Below are positions 34,742 through 41,840 of a stretch of DNA of 64,000 nt, one piece after another. Source of the DNA: Parabacteroides faecis. Lineage in GTDB: Bacteria > Bacteroidota > Bacteroidia > Bacteroidales > Tannerellaceae. The translations under genes and the position numbers were made by a program. The number at the start of each line of letters is the position of its first letter. The stretch's first letter is position 1. The notes below the pieces were generated by a model that saw only the letters and a program-made list of their open reading frames with translations, was not told where the DNA came from and made no database searches. The DNA is taken from contig NZ_BMPB01000010.1 in the NCBI RefSeq assembly GCF_014647375.1, positions 62,001 through 126,000 on the forward strand, given 5' to 3'.

Positions 34742-35770
34742 TTATTTCTTTTGTCGGTTATATATTACTTCCAGAACCGTTTGCCCTACAGCTTTGAGGG
34801 TTTCGCGGTCGATATTGTCCATATTGTCTTTCTGTGTGTGCCAGTACCATCCGAAACCATCCTCACTGTAATTGATAATGTCGAGGCATGGAATATTACG
34901 CCCTTCGATTACAAATTCGTGGTCATCGGTGACACCTCCGCCGTTCGCATTGATGAAATACTTTCCGTATCCCAGGTTACGCGCAGTATTCCATACTTCA
35001 TCGACATAGCGTGCTGCATAACGCATGGAGGTCATTTCTTTATAGAATACGGCATTCTTCGATCCTACCATATCCAGCAGGATACCGAATTCTGCTTTGT
35101 AATTGGGTATGTGAGGATTCTTTGCCCAGAACTGCGAACCCAGGCACCAGGTCGTACTGGTCGGTTCATTGTATTTGTTTCTGCTGAATTCGGGTACACC
35201 GTAATCTTCCGCATCAAAGAAGATGATATCGACACCGATACCGGGATTGGTTATACTGAGCTGGCGGGCGATCTCCAATAAAACACCGACACCGCTGCCT
35301 CCGTCGTCGGCACCGTCTATCGGCTTATGATGGTTGGCGGGATCAGGATCTTCATCTGAATAAGGACGGGAATCCCAATGGGCGAACAACAGGATGCGCT
35401 TGTCGCTATCCGGGTTATAGGAGCCGATAATATTTTTAGCTTCCAGTCCCGTATTGTCATAAGCAGTGAGGGTTGCTTCCTGCTCATATACCTTTGCTCC
35501 GAAACGTCTCAGTTCGGAAGCCAGGTAATTGCCACAATCTTTATGGGCCTGGGTGTTAGGTACACGCGGACCGAATTTAACCTGGTTCTCTACGTATGTG
35601 TAGGCACTGTCGGCATCGAATGTCGGCGTATTTGTTTGAGGTACTGCCTGGCTCACCGTTGTATTCTCTTTTTGTTGGTTTTTGGCCTGACTGCATGCTG
35701 CTAATGAACATGCCAGCAGGGCGATATACAGAATGTGCATCATATCTGTTTTTGTTTTTTGTTTATCCAT
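34742..35770 (-). CDS. M28-family zinc lipoprotein, probable glutaminyl-peptide cyclotransferase
   Basis: Predicted periplasmic lipoprotein with an M28 zinc-peptidase fold, most like the bacterial type II glutaminyl cyclases described in Porphyromonas and relatives, which convert N-terminal Gln to pyroglutamate. Motifs: FAHWDSRPYSDEDPDPANHH with DGADDGGSGVGVLLEIARQL (metal-binding), DIIFFDAEDYGVPEF, and a C-terminal GVTDDHEF supplying the last His. The start at 35770 is chosen because ATGGATAA overlaps the upstream stop by 8 bp, giving translational coupling; the lipobox then ends at Cys26 (SLAAC). A longer start at 35800 and shorter ones at 35743/35740 are possible. Cyclase versus aminopeptidase cannot be settled by eye. 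Confidence 0.82.
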   Translation of the reverse strand: MDKQKTKTDMMHILYIALLACSLAACSQAKNQQKENTTVSQAVPQTNTPTFDADSAYTYVENQVKFGPRVPNTQAHKDCGNYLASELRRFGAKVYEQEATLTAYDNTGLEAKNIIGSYNPDSDKRILLFAHWDSRPYSDEDPDPANHHKPIDGADDGGSGVGVLLEIARQLSITNPGIGVDIIFFDAEDYGVPEFSRNKYNEPTSTTWCLGSQFWAKNPHIPNYKAEFGILLDMVGSKNAVFYKEMTSMRYAARYVDEVWNTARNLGYGKYFINANGGGVTDDHEFVIEGRNIPCLDIINYSEDGFGWYWHTQKDNMDNIDRETLKAVGQTVLEVIYNRQKK

Positions 35771-37541
35771 TATAGGCTGACTGCACACGTGACATGACAC
35801 GCAGCAGATTGCCTCCCCATATCTTTGCTATATCATTTTCACTGTATCCGTCTTTCAGAAGGCGTACGGTGATGTTAATCAGTTCATTACTAGCCCGGCA
35901 TCCGATCAGTTCGCCGTCGCCGTCGAAATCGGAACCGATGCCTACATGATCGATGCCGATCAGGTCCACGATATGATTGATGTGGCGTACGGCATCGGTG
36001 AGCGATGCTTTTTCAGCATCTTCATTGATAAATCCCTTATAAAGGCAGACCTGTACGACACCCTGTTTGGCGGCCAATGCTTTCAACTGGTCGTCGGTCA
36101 GGTTACGCGGATGGTCGCATAAAGCACGTGCCGAAGAATGCGAAGCGATGATCGGCTGTGTGCTTATTTCCAGTGCATCATAGAATGTGCTTTCTGCAGC
36201 ATGCGATACGTCTACCAGAATACCCAGCCGGTTCATTTCGGCAATCACTTCTTTTCCGAACGGGCTAAGGCCGCCCCATTCGGCTTCTCCGCGTGCAGAG
36301 TCGCAGATATCGTTGCTACCATTGTGGCAGAGCGTGATATAGCTGACACCCAGTTCTTTGAAACGGGCTATATTCCTGATATCTTTACCGATGGCATAAC
36401 CGTTTTCTACACCCAGCATGATTGCTTTCTTGCCGGCAGCTTTCGTTACCCATACTTCCTGAGGGGTATGGGCGATGTTCATTCTGCCGCGGTTTATTTC
36501 CATCTGGCGATGTATCTCGTTCAATCGGTTCATGGCAAACGCCGTTGCCTGTTGCAATGATGCGTCATCCCGTTTTCCCTGAGGGATATAAGCAACCATG
36601 ATGGCTGCATCTACCATGCCTTCCTCCATAAGCGGAAGATTCACTTTACCGCCCTCTTTCTGGCCGATATTGAACTGGCCGGGGAAGATCATCGGTGTGT
36701 CGGTGTGGGAGTCGAGTATAACATTCCGGCTGTGGATACGTTTGGCTTCTTTGAACAGACGTGCCGCTTCTACATGATGCCTGAATAATTCGAGCATCAA
36801 CTTGTCGCCATTGGATGCCATTGCTTCGGGATGCCATTGAATACTGAATATCTCTCTTTCGGGATGTTCCATCGCCTCGTTGATGCCATCGGGAGCAACG
36901 GCTGTTTCCTTGAATTCGGGAGCAACCTCTTTGACTGCCTGGTGGTGTACCGAGTTGACCAGTACATCCGGTTCCTTTTTCAGTATTTCAAAAAGACGGG
37001 AAGAGGTATCGGAGATACGGACGGAATGTGAAGCCTGTTCACGGGGCATTGCCTGACTGTGTTTGAATACGCCGCCTGTATGTTGCGAATAAATATCCTG
37101 ATAGACGGAGCCGCCGAATGCCACATTGATAAGCTGGTGCCCGCGACAGATACCCATGACAGGCAACTGGCGATTGGTAGCCAACCGGAGCAGGATCAGG
37201 TCGAACTCATCGCGGAAGGTATCCACATCCTGTAACTGCGGTATCGGTTCTTCTCTGATATAGAGCGGATTGATATCTCCACCGCCACTCATCAGTAATC
37301 CGTCCAGGCTGGAAACAATCGCTGTGAGAGCTTCCAGGTCGGTTATAACCGGGATCAGCACCGGAGCACCCCCAGCCATCAGAACAGACTGTACATAAGT
37401 CTCGGCTATACAGGAAAGTCCGTCTTTCCGGTTTGAAGATATTCCTATGCGGGGGGGCTGAAGTTTTTCTTTTTTCGGATTGAAATTGTCAACTTCCCTG
37501 AATAAGGCTTCTAAACTCGGACGGCGGACTTGATTATTCAT
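35763..37541 (-). CDS. fusion of a class-I glutamine-amidotransferase-like (C26) domain and an M19 membrane dipeptidase
   Basis: Two enzymes in one 592-aa chain. Residues about 30-255 form a gamma-glutamyl hydrolase-like domain of the PuuD/C26 type: MSGGGDINPLY, nucleophile Cys132 in GICRGHQLINV, and His237/Glu239 in IQWHPEA. From about 270 an M19 renal-dipeptidase-like domain starts with ILDSHTDT (zinc ligands His279 and Asp281), followed by SHSSARALCDHPRNLTD and GIGSDFDGDG. No signal peptide is seen, so it is probably cytoplasmic. A combined role in opening gamma-glutamyl or D-amino-acid-containing dipeptides is plausible, but no activity is shown. It overlaps the M28 gene start and is 93 bp from gyrB. 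Confidence 0.88.
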   Translation of the reverse strand: MNNQVRRPSLEALFREVDNFNPKKEKLQPPRIGISSNRKDGLSCIAETYVQSVLMAGGAPVLIPVITDLEALTAIVSSLDGLLMSGGGDINPLYIREEPIPQLQDVDTFRDEFDLILLRLATNRQLPVMGICRGHQLINVAFGGSVYQDIYSQHTGGVFKHSQAMPREQASHSVRISDTSSRLFEILKKEPDVLVNSVHHQAVKEVAPEFKETAVAPDGINEAMEHPEREIFSIQWHPEAMASNGDKLMLELFRHHVEAARLFKEAKRIHSRNVILDSHTDTPMIFPGQFNIGQKEGGKVNLPLMEEGMVDAAIMVAYIPQGKRDDASLQQATAFAMNRLNEIHRQMEINRGRMNIAHTPQEVWVTKAAGKKAIMLGVENGYAIGKDIRNIARFKELGVSYITLCHNGSNDICDSARGEAEWGGLSPFGKEVIAEMNRLGILVDVSHAAESTFYDALEISTQPIIASHSSARALCDHPRNLTDDQLKALAAKQGVVQVCLYKGFINEDAEKASLTDAVRHINHIVDLIGIDHVGIGSDFDGDGELIGCRASNELINITVRLLKDGYSENDIAKIWGGNLLRVMSRVQSAYNG

Positions 37542-37556
37542 AACAAAACTATTTTA

Positions 37557-37634
37557 GTTGATAGTTGACAAGTGACAGTTGACAGTTCTTTTTCTTTGTT
37601 ATCTGTCCACTGTCATCTGTCACCTGTCCACTTA
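37557..37634. repeat. heptamer-based inverted repeat after gyrB
   Basis: Tandem variants of GTTGACA/GTGACAG (37562-37587) face variants of CTGTCAC/CTGTCCA (37603-37632) across a T-rich centre, forming a long imperfect hairpin. It may act as the gyrB terminator on the minus strand. The same heptamer family recurs at 56655-56776. Confidence 0.55.
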
Positions 37635-39590
37635 TTAAGCGTCAATATTTGCGTATGTAGCATTTTCTTCGATGAACTCGCGGCGCGGACCTACGTCTTC
37701 ACCCATCAACATGGAGAAGATCTGGTCAGCTTCTGCTGCGCTGTCGATCGTGATCTGCTTTAATGTACGGTTATCAGGATTCATGGTCGTATCCCACAGC
37801 TGGTGGTCGTTCATTTCTCCCAAACCTTTGTATCGTTGCGTGTGAATCTGGTTTTCATTACCTCCACCGAATCTGTCGATGAATGCCTGACGTTGTTGTT
37901 CTGTCCAGCAATATTCTTCCACTTTACCTTTCTTACAGAGGTAGAGAGGAGGGGTTGCCAGATAAACATATCCGTTCTCGATCAGGGCACGCATTCTGCG
38001 GAAGAAGAAAGTAAGAATCAAAGTGGCAATGTGGCTTCCGTCCACGTCGGCATCGGTCATGATGATCACCTTATGGTAGCGGAGCTTGCTCAGGTTCAAT
38101 TCCTTCGGATCTTCTTCTGTACCGATAGTAACACCCATAGCACGGAAGATGTTCTGGATTTCTTCACTTTCGAATACTTTATGGTCCATTGCTTTCTCCA
38201 CGTTCAGGATCTTACCGCGGAGCGGCAGGATTGCCTGGAACACACGGTCGCGGCCCTGTTTAGCCGTACCGCCTGCAGAGTCCCCTTCGACCAGGAACAA
38301 CTCGCAGATAGAAGCGTCTTTCGATGAACAGTCGGCCAGCTTGCCGGGAAGTCCTCCACCGGTCATCGGCGATTTACGCTGAACCAGTTCGCGTGCTTTA
38401 CGGGCAGCCTGACGTGCCTGGGCAGCCAGGACAACTTTTTCAACGATAATCTTCGCCTCTTTCGGATGCTCTTCCAGATAATAGGAGAGGGCTTCACCGA
38501 TTGCCTGGTCTACAGCACCCGTCACTTCGCTGTTACCCAGCTTCGTCTTGGTCTGTCCTTCAAACTGCGGCTCGGCAACCTTGATAGAGATAACGGCTGT
38601 CAGACCTTCACGGAAGTCATCGCCCTGGATCTCTACTTTGGCCTTTTCCAGTAGTTTGGAATCTTCTGCATATTTTTTCAGTGTACGTGTCAGACCACGG
38701 CGGAAACCAGCCAGGTGCGTACCACCTTCAATTGTGTTGATGTCATTTACATACGAGAACACGCTTTCGTTGAAAGATGTGTTGTATGTCATAGCAACTT
38801 CTACAGGAATACCCTGTTTTTCCGTTACGATATGGATCACATCGGGGATCAGGGATTCTTTGGAACGGTCTACGTAACGAACGAACTCCTTCAGACCTTC
38901 TTCCGAATGGAATAGATCCGATTTGTAAGTTCCGTCTTCTTTCTGAACGCGTTTGTCTGTTAATGTCAGATTGATACCTGCATTCAGGAATGCCAGTTCA
39001 CGTAAACGTGTTGCCAGTATTTCGTATTTATATTCCGTTACAGTAAAAATGGTTGCATCCGGCTTGAAAGAGATGGTTGTTCCGGTAGTAGTGGCCTCGC
39101 CGATCACTTCCACGCCATGGAGCGGTTTACCACAGGAATAATCCTGCATGTATAGTTTCCCGCCTTTGCGAACTTCAGCTTTCAGGTAAGTGGAAAGGGC
39201 GTTCACACAAGATACGCCGACTCCGTGTAATCCTCCGGATACTTTGTAGGTCCCTTTGTCGAATTTTCCTCCGGCATGTAAGATTGTTAAAACTACTTCC
39301 AGAGCTGATTTACCTTCTTTCTCATGAAAATCTACAGGGATACCACGACCATCGTCCGATACTGTGATCGAATTGTCTTCGTTAATTACCACATCGATCT
39401 GGGAACAAAATCCGGCTAACGCTTCATCGATCGAGTTGTCAACAACTTCGTATACGAGATGATGGAGACCTTTTTCACTGGTGTCGCCAATGTACATGGA
39501 CGGCCTTTTACGTACTGCTTCTAACCCTTCAAGTACCTGAATACTGTCCGCAGAGTATTCTCCGGAAGTATTCTTCATTTCTTCACTCAT
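37635..39590 (-). CDS. gyrB: DNA gyrase subunit B
   Basis: ATPase and Toprim subunit of gyrase, which introduces negative supercoils. 651 aa. The GHKL ATPase domain shows LHHLVYEVVDNSIDEALAGF and SDDGRGIPVD, with the glycine-rich GGLHGVGVSCVNAL lid. The transducer follows, then the Toprim domain with LVEGDSAGGTAKQGRDR and MTDADVDGSHIATLIL, and a C-terminal QRYKGLGEMN. The IEGGTHLAGFRRGLTRTLKKY stretch and the genomic stand-alone position fit GyrB rather than ParE, and the length is standard for Bacteroidetes GyrB. A promoter-like -7 box lies about 50 bp upstream. Confidence 0.96.
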   Translation of the reverse strand: MSEEMKNTSGEYSADSIQVLEGLEAVRKRPSMYIGDTSEKGLHHLVYEVVDNSIDEALAGFCSQIDVVINEDNSITVSDDGRGIPVDFHEKEGKSALEVVLTILHAGGKFDKGTYKVSGGLHGVGVSCVNALSTYLKAEVRKGGKLYMQDYSCGKPLHGVEVIGEATTTGTTISFKPDATIFTVTEYKYEILATRLRELAFLNAGINLTLTDKRVQKEDGTYKSDLFHSEEGLKEFVRYVDRSKESLIPDVIHIVTEKQGIPVEVAMTYNTSFNESVFSYVNDINTIEGGTHLAGFRRGLTRTLKKYAEDSKLLEKAKVEIQGDDFREGLTAVISIKVAEPQFEGQTKTKLGNSEVTGAVDQAIGEALSYYLEEHPKEAKIIVEKVVLAAQARQAARKARELVQRKSPMTGGGLPGKLADCSSKDASICELFLVEGDSAGGTAKQGRDRVFQAILPLRGKILNVEKAMDHKVFESEEIQNIFRAMGVTIGTEEDPKELNLSKLRYHKVIIMTDADVDGSHIATLILTFFFRRMRALIENGYVYLATPPLYLCKKGKVEEYCWTEQQRQAFIDRFGGGNENQIHTQRYKGLGEMNDHQLWDTTMNPDNRTLKQITIDSAAEADQIFSMLMGEDVGPRREFIEENATYANIDA

Positions 39591-39641
39591 GAGTTTCTAT
39601 CCTTTAAAATCACTAAATTTCTATATATCTAAAAATGCTAA

Positions 39642-39649
39642 CAAATGTA
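39642..39649 (-). promoter_or_regulatory. -7 box of gyrB promoter
   Basis: The minus strand reads TACATTTG (TAnnTTTG) 51 bp before the gyrB start codon. Confidence 0.5.
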
Positions 39650-39722
39650 GTGAAAATAATCGACTTAGAAGGTAAAAGTGATGTGAAAATAGCAAAAAAT
39701 ACGGCTGGTGGGAGTATAAACG

Positions 39723-39757
39723 AAAAGAGGTCGAATTATCACTAATCCGACCTCTTG
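39723..39757 (-). terminator. terminator of tRNA-Glu copy 1
   Basis: On the minus strand AAGAGGTCG and CGACCTCTT form a 9-bp stem that runs into TTTT, immediately after the 3' end of the tRNA gene. Confidence 0.75.
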
Positions 39758-39762
39758 TAAAG

Positions 39763-39834
39763 TAGCCCATAGGGGAATCGAACCCCTCTTTCAAGAATGA
39801 AAATCTTGCGTCCTAACCGATAGACGAATGGGCC
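39763..39834 (-). tRNA. tRNA-Glu (anticodon TTC), copy 1
   Basis: A 72-nt cloverleaf on the minus strand: acceptor GGCCCAT pairs with ATGGGCT, the anticodon loop is TTTTCAT within a CAAGA/TCTTG stem, and the T arm is GAGGGGTTCGATTCCCCT. CCA is not encoded. It is identical to the copy at 40194-40265. It follows rpsT after a terminator, so readthrough or its own promoter is needed. Confidence 0.95.
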
Positions 39835-39843
39835 ATCTGGGTT

Positions 39844-39871
39844 AAAAAAGCCGGGCTGTTGAGTCCGGCTT
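39844..39871 (-). terminator. terminator of rpsT
   Basis: The minus strand reads AAGCCGG, a 10-nt loop, CCGGCTT and a T run. It sits between the rpsT stop and tRNA-Glu copy 1. A perfect 18-bp AT palindrome (39871-39888) lies beside it. Confidence 0.75.
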
Positions 39872-39897
39872 ATACTATATATAGTATAACCTATTCC

Positions 39898-40152
39898 TTA
39901 AGCAAGTTTGTTGACGTGCTTTGTCAGTTTGGATTTCAGGTTGCCAGCTTTATTCTTATGAATAACGTTTTTCTTAGCAAGCTTATCCAGCATAGAGCAC
40001 ACCTTAGGTAACAGAACCTGAGCTTCATTCTTGTCTTCAGTTGCACGCAGTACACGCATTGCATTTCTTGCAGTTTTTGCATGATATCTGTTGCGCAGAC
40101 GTTTTGTGTTTGTCTGTCTGATTCTTTTGATTGATGACTTGTGATTTGCCAT
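39898..40152 (-). CDS. rpsT: 30S ribosomal protein S20
   Basis: Small, highly basic 84-aa protein that binds 16S rRNA early in 30S assembly. [22 protein letters not shown] is the conserved N-terminal stretch, and the C-terminus has [22 protein letters not shown]. It lies between two identical tRNA-Glu genes on the same strand, 41 bp after the upstream tRNA. It probably shares the promoter at 40325-40356 with that tRNA. Confidence 0.97.
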   Translation of the reverse strand: MANHKSSIKRIRQTNTKRLRNRYHAKTARNAMRVLRATEDKNEAQVLLPKVCSMLDKLAKKNVIHKNKAGNLKSKLTKHVNKLA

Positions 40153-40193
40153 TTCTTAGCTATTCTTTATTGAATTTTTAATCTTGTTTATTG

Positions 40194-40265
40194 TAGCCCA
40201 TAGGGGAATCGAACCCCTCTTTCAAGAATGAAAATCTTGCGTCCTAACCGATAGACGAATGGGCC
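40194..40265 (-). tRNA. tRNA-Glu (anticodon TTC), copy 2
   Basis: Identical in all 72 nt to the gene at 39763-39834, with identity extending a few bases outside both ends. A strong promoter lies about 60 bp upstream (40325-40356). It is first in the order tRNA-Glu, rpsT, tRNA-Glu. Confidence 0.95.
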
Positions 40266-40324
40266 ATCATGTCAAAGTTCTCACTTTCAGCGCTCTGGGA
40301 TTGTTGATTTCCCGATTGCGAGTG

Positions 40325-40356
40325 CAAAGATAGATGTTCTCTCTGAACTACCAAAA
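40325..40356 (-). promoter_or_regulatory. promoter of the tRNA-Glu/rpsT unit
   Basis: The minus strand shows TTTTG (40352-40356) as a -33 element and TATCTTTG (40325-40332) as a -7 element with 19 bp between them, the best complete Bacteroidetes promoter in the window. Confidence 0.75.
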
Positions 40357-40397
40357 CATTTCATGGGAAAATTTAATAGTATTTCTCGTTTTAACTT

Positions 40398-40787
40398 CTA
40401 TTTAGAACTTATATCCTGCAAATGTATTTCTAAAGCCTTCACGGAAATGTTTATTTCCCAGATACATACGCATAGCGAAGCTGCCAGGAGCAGCAGGGCG
40501 ATACCGAATATCCAGGCGGCGATGATTTGCCATGAAATATAGATGAAGAACATGGAAATCACGCAAAGCAACAGGCTGAGTATACCGAGTATCTGCATCG
40601 AGCGGGTCAGGTAAAGCCGTTTGCGGAGGTTGGCGATCTGGGCAATATCTTTCGGATCGTGTGTCTGCTGGTGCTTTTCCTTTAACGCGCGGACTACGCT
40701 GGCGTATGAAAGAAAACGGTTGGTGTAGGCCAATAGTATCAATGATATGGCTGAAAACAAAAGCGACGGGGTAGTAAGATCTAACAT
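40398..40787 (-). CDS. DUF2721-family membrane protein
   Basis: 129 aa with an N-terminal membrane span (about 5-25), a basic soluble stretch with LRKRLYLTRSMQILGILSLL leading into two further spans (about 66-85 and 90-112), and a short cytoplasmic tail. The pattern, including the two adjacent C-terminal spans and the LLFSAISLILLAYTNRFL start, matches the DUF2721 family. No function is known. It is divergent from recO, with 89 bp between the starts. Confidence 0.75.
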   Translation of the reverse strand: MLDLTTPSLLFSAISLILLAYTNRFLSYASVVRALKEKHQQTHDPKDIAQIANLRKRLYLTRSMQILGILSLLLCVISMFFIYISWQIIAAWIFGIALLLLAASLCVCIWEINISVKALEIHLQDISSK

Positions 40788-40846
40788 AACTCAAATGTAT
40801 TTATACTATTATAACCTACAAATATCGTAAATAGTTTGTTGTTTTG

Positions 40847-40854
40847 TATCTTTG
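40847..40854 (+). promoter_or_regulatory. -7 box of recO promoter
   Basis: TATCTTTG (TAnnTTTG) lies 22 bp before the recO start codon. Confidence 0.6.
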
Positions 40855-40876
40855 TCTGCCATAAAGCGGTGAAGAT

Positions 40877-41602
40877 ATGTTATGTAAAACACGCGGGATC
40901 GTCCTGCATGCTATTCCATATAACGATAAGTACTCTATTATATATATGTATACGGAGGCGTTCGGACGCGCTTCTTATCTGGTTGCACGCAGCCGGGGAA
41001 AGAAGTCGACCGTATCCAGGGCCTTGTTCATGCCTCTGTCGGTGTTGGAAATGGAAGTGGAGCATCTGAATAAGCGCGACCTGCACCGGATACGTGAAAC
41101 GAAACTGTGTTATCCGCTCACCGAAGTGTTCTGCAATCCGGTGAAGAATGTACTGGCACTGTTTCTGGCGGAGGTGTTGTTGCGAGTGGTGAAGGATACT
41201 GAACCGGACCAGCGGCTTTTCGATTATCTGTATGAATCGATCCGTTTGCTGGAATATGCCGATAAAGGGGTGGCAAATTTTCATCTGGTATTCCTGCTGC
41301 GTCTGCTTCATTACCTGGGTATCTATCCGAATGCCGATTCTTATTCGGCCGGTTGCTATTTTGATATGCAGAACGGGGTCTTTGTGGACCGTGTCCCTAT
41401 GCACCGGCATTACCTGACCCGTGAAGAGAGCCTCTTTTTTGCCCGGTTACTGAAAATTAGCTTTGAAAATATGTCATTATACTCATTTTCCCGGCAGGAC
41501 AGGGTAGGGGTTATCAATCGTATTGTTGAATATTATCGGTTGCATTTGCCGGAATTTCCCGAAATAAAATCACTTTCGGTGATGCAAAGTCTTTTTGATT
41601 GA
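40877..41602 (+). CDS. recO: DNA repair protein RecO
   Basis: Recombination mediator of the RecFOR pathway that helps load RecA on SSB-coated single strands. 241 aa. The N-terminal OB-fold begins MLCKTRGIVLHAIPYNDKYSIIYMYTEAFG, the typical RecO opening, followed by a helical domain with FCNPVKNVLALFLAEVLLRVV and HLVFLLRLLHYLGIYPNAD. The zinc-finger cysteines of some RecO proteins are not obvious, as in other Bacteroidetes members. It is followed by tRNA-Arg. Confidence 0.92.
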   Translation: MLCKTRGIVLHAIPYNDKYSIIYMYTEAFGRASYLVARSRGKKSTVSRALFMPLSVLEMEVEHLNKRDLHRIRETKLCYPLTEVFCNPVKNVLALFLAEVLLRVVKDTEPDQRLFDYLYESIRLLEYADKGVANFHLVFLLRLLHYLGIYPNADSYSAGCYFDMQNGVFVDRVPMHRHYLTREESLFFARLLKISFENMSLYSFSRQDRVGVINRIVEYYRLHLPEFPEIKSLSVMQSLFD

Positions 41603-41673
41603 TCAGATTACCGGCTGAATACTTGCCAGTTTGCGGAAAAGATTATACTTTTGCCACACCTTATACAAAAGTT

Positions 41674-41748
41674 GGTCTTGTAGTTCAATGGATAGAATAG
41701 AAGTTTCCTAAACTTTAGATCCGGGTTCGATTCCCGGCGAGACTACCA
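41674..41748 (+). tRNA. tRNA-Arg (anticodon CCT)
   Basis: A 75-nt cloverleaf including an encoded CCA: acceptor GGTCTTG pairs with CGAGACT, the D arm is GTTCAATGGATAGAAT, the anticodon loop is TTCCTAA with CCT at its centre, and the T arm is CCGGGTTCGATTCCCGG. It reads AGG codons. A strong terminator follows. Confidence 0.93.
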
Positions 41749-41760
41749 GGTTAAAGTGTT

Positions 41761-41806
41761 GAAGGACTGTATCTAAGCATCAGCTTCAGATACGGTCCTT
41801 CTTTTT
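41761..41806. terminator. terminator after tRNA-Arg, possibly bidirectional
   Basis: GAAGGACTGTATCT (41761-41774) pairs with AGATACGGTCCTTC (41788-41801; one G-U) followed by TTTTT. The fimbrial gene ending at 41841 converges on it from the other side. Confidence 0.85.
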
Positions 41807-41840
41807 AACCGGAAATACTCCTTTTATAATATTCTATTTC

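Noticed and set aside
39871-39888. Perfect 18-bp AT palindrome as a regulatory operator
   Set aside because: It lies between rpsT and its terminator, consists of a simple AT pattern, and has no partner copies in the window.
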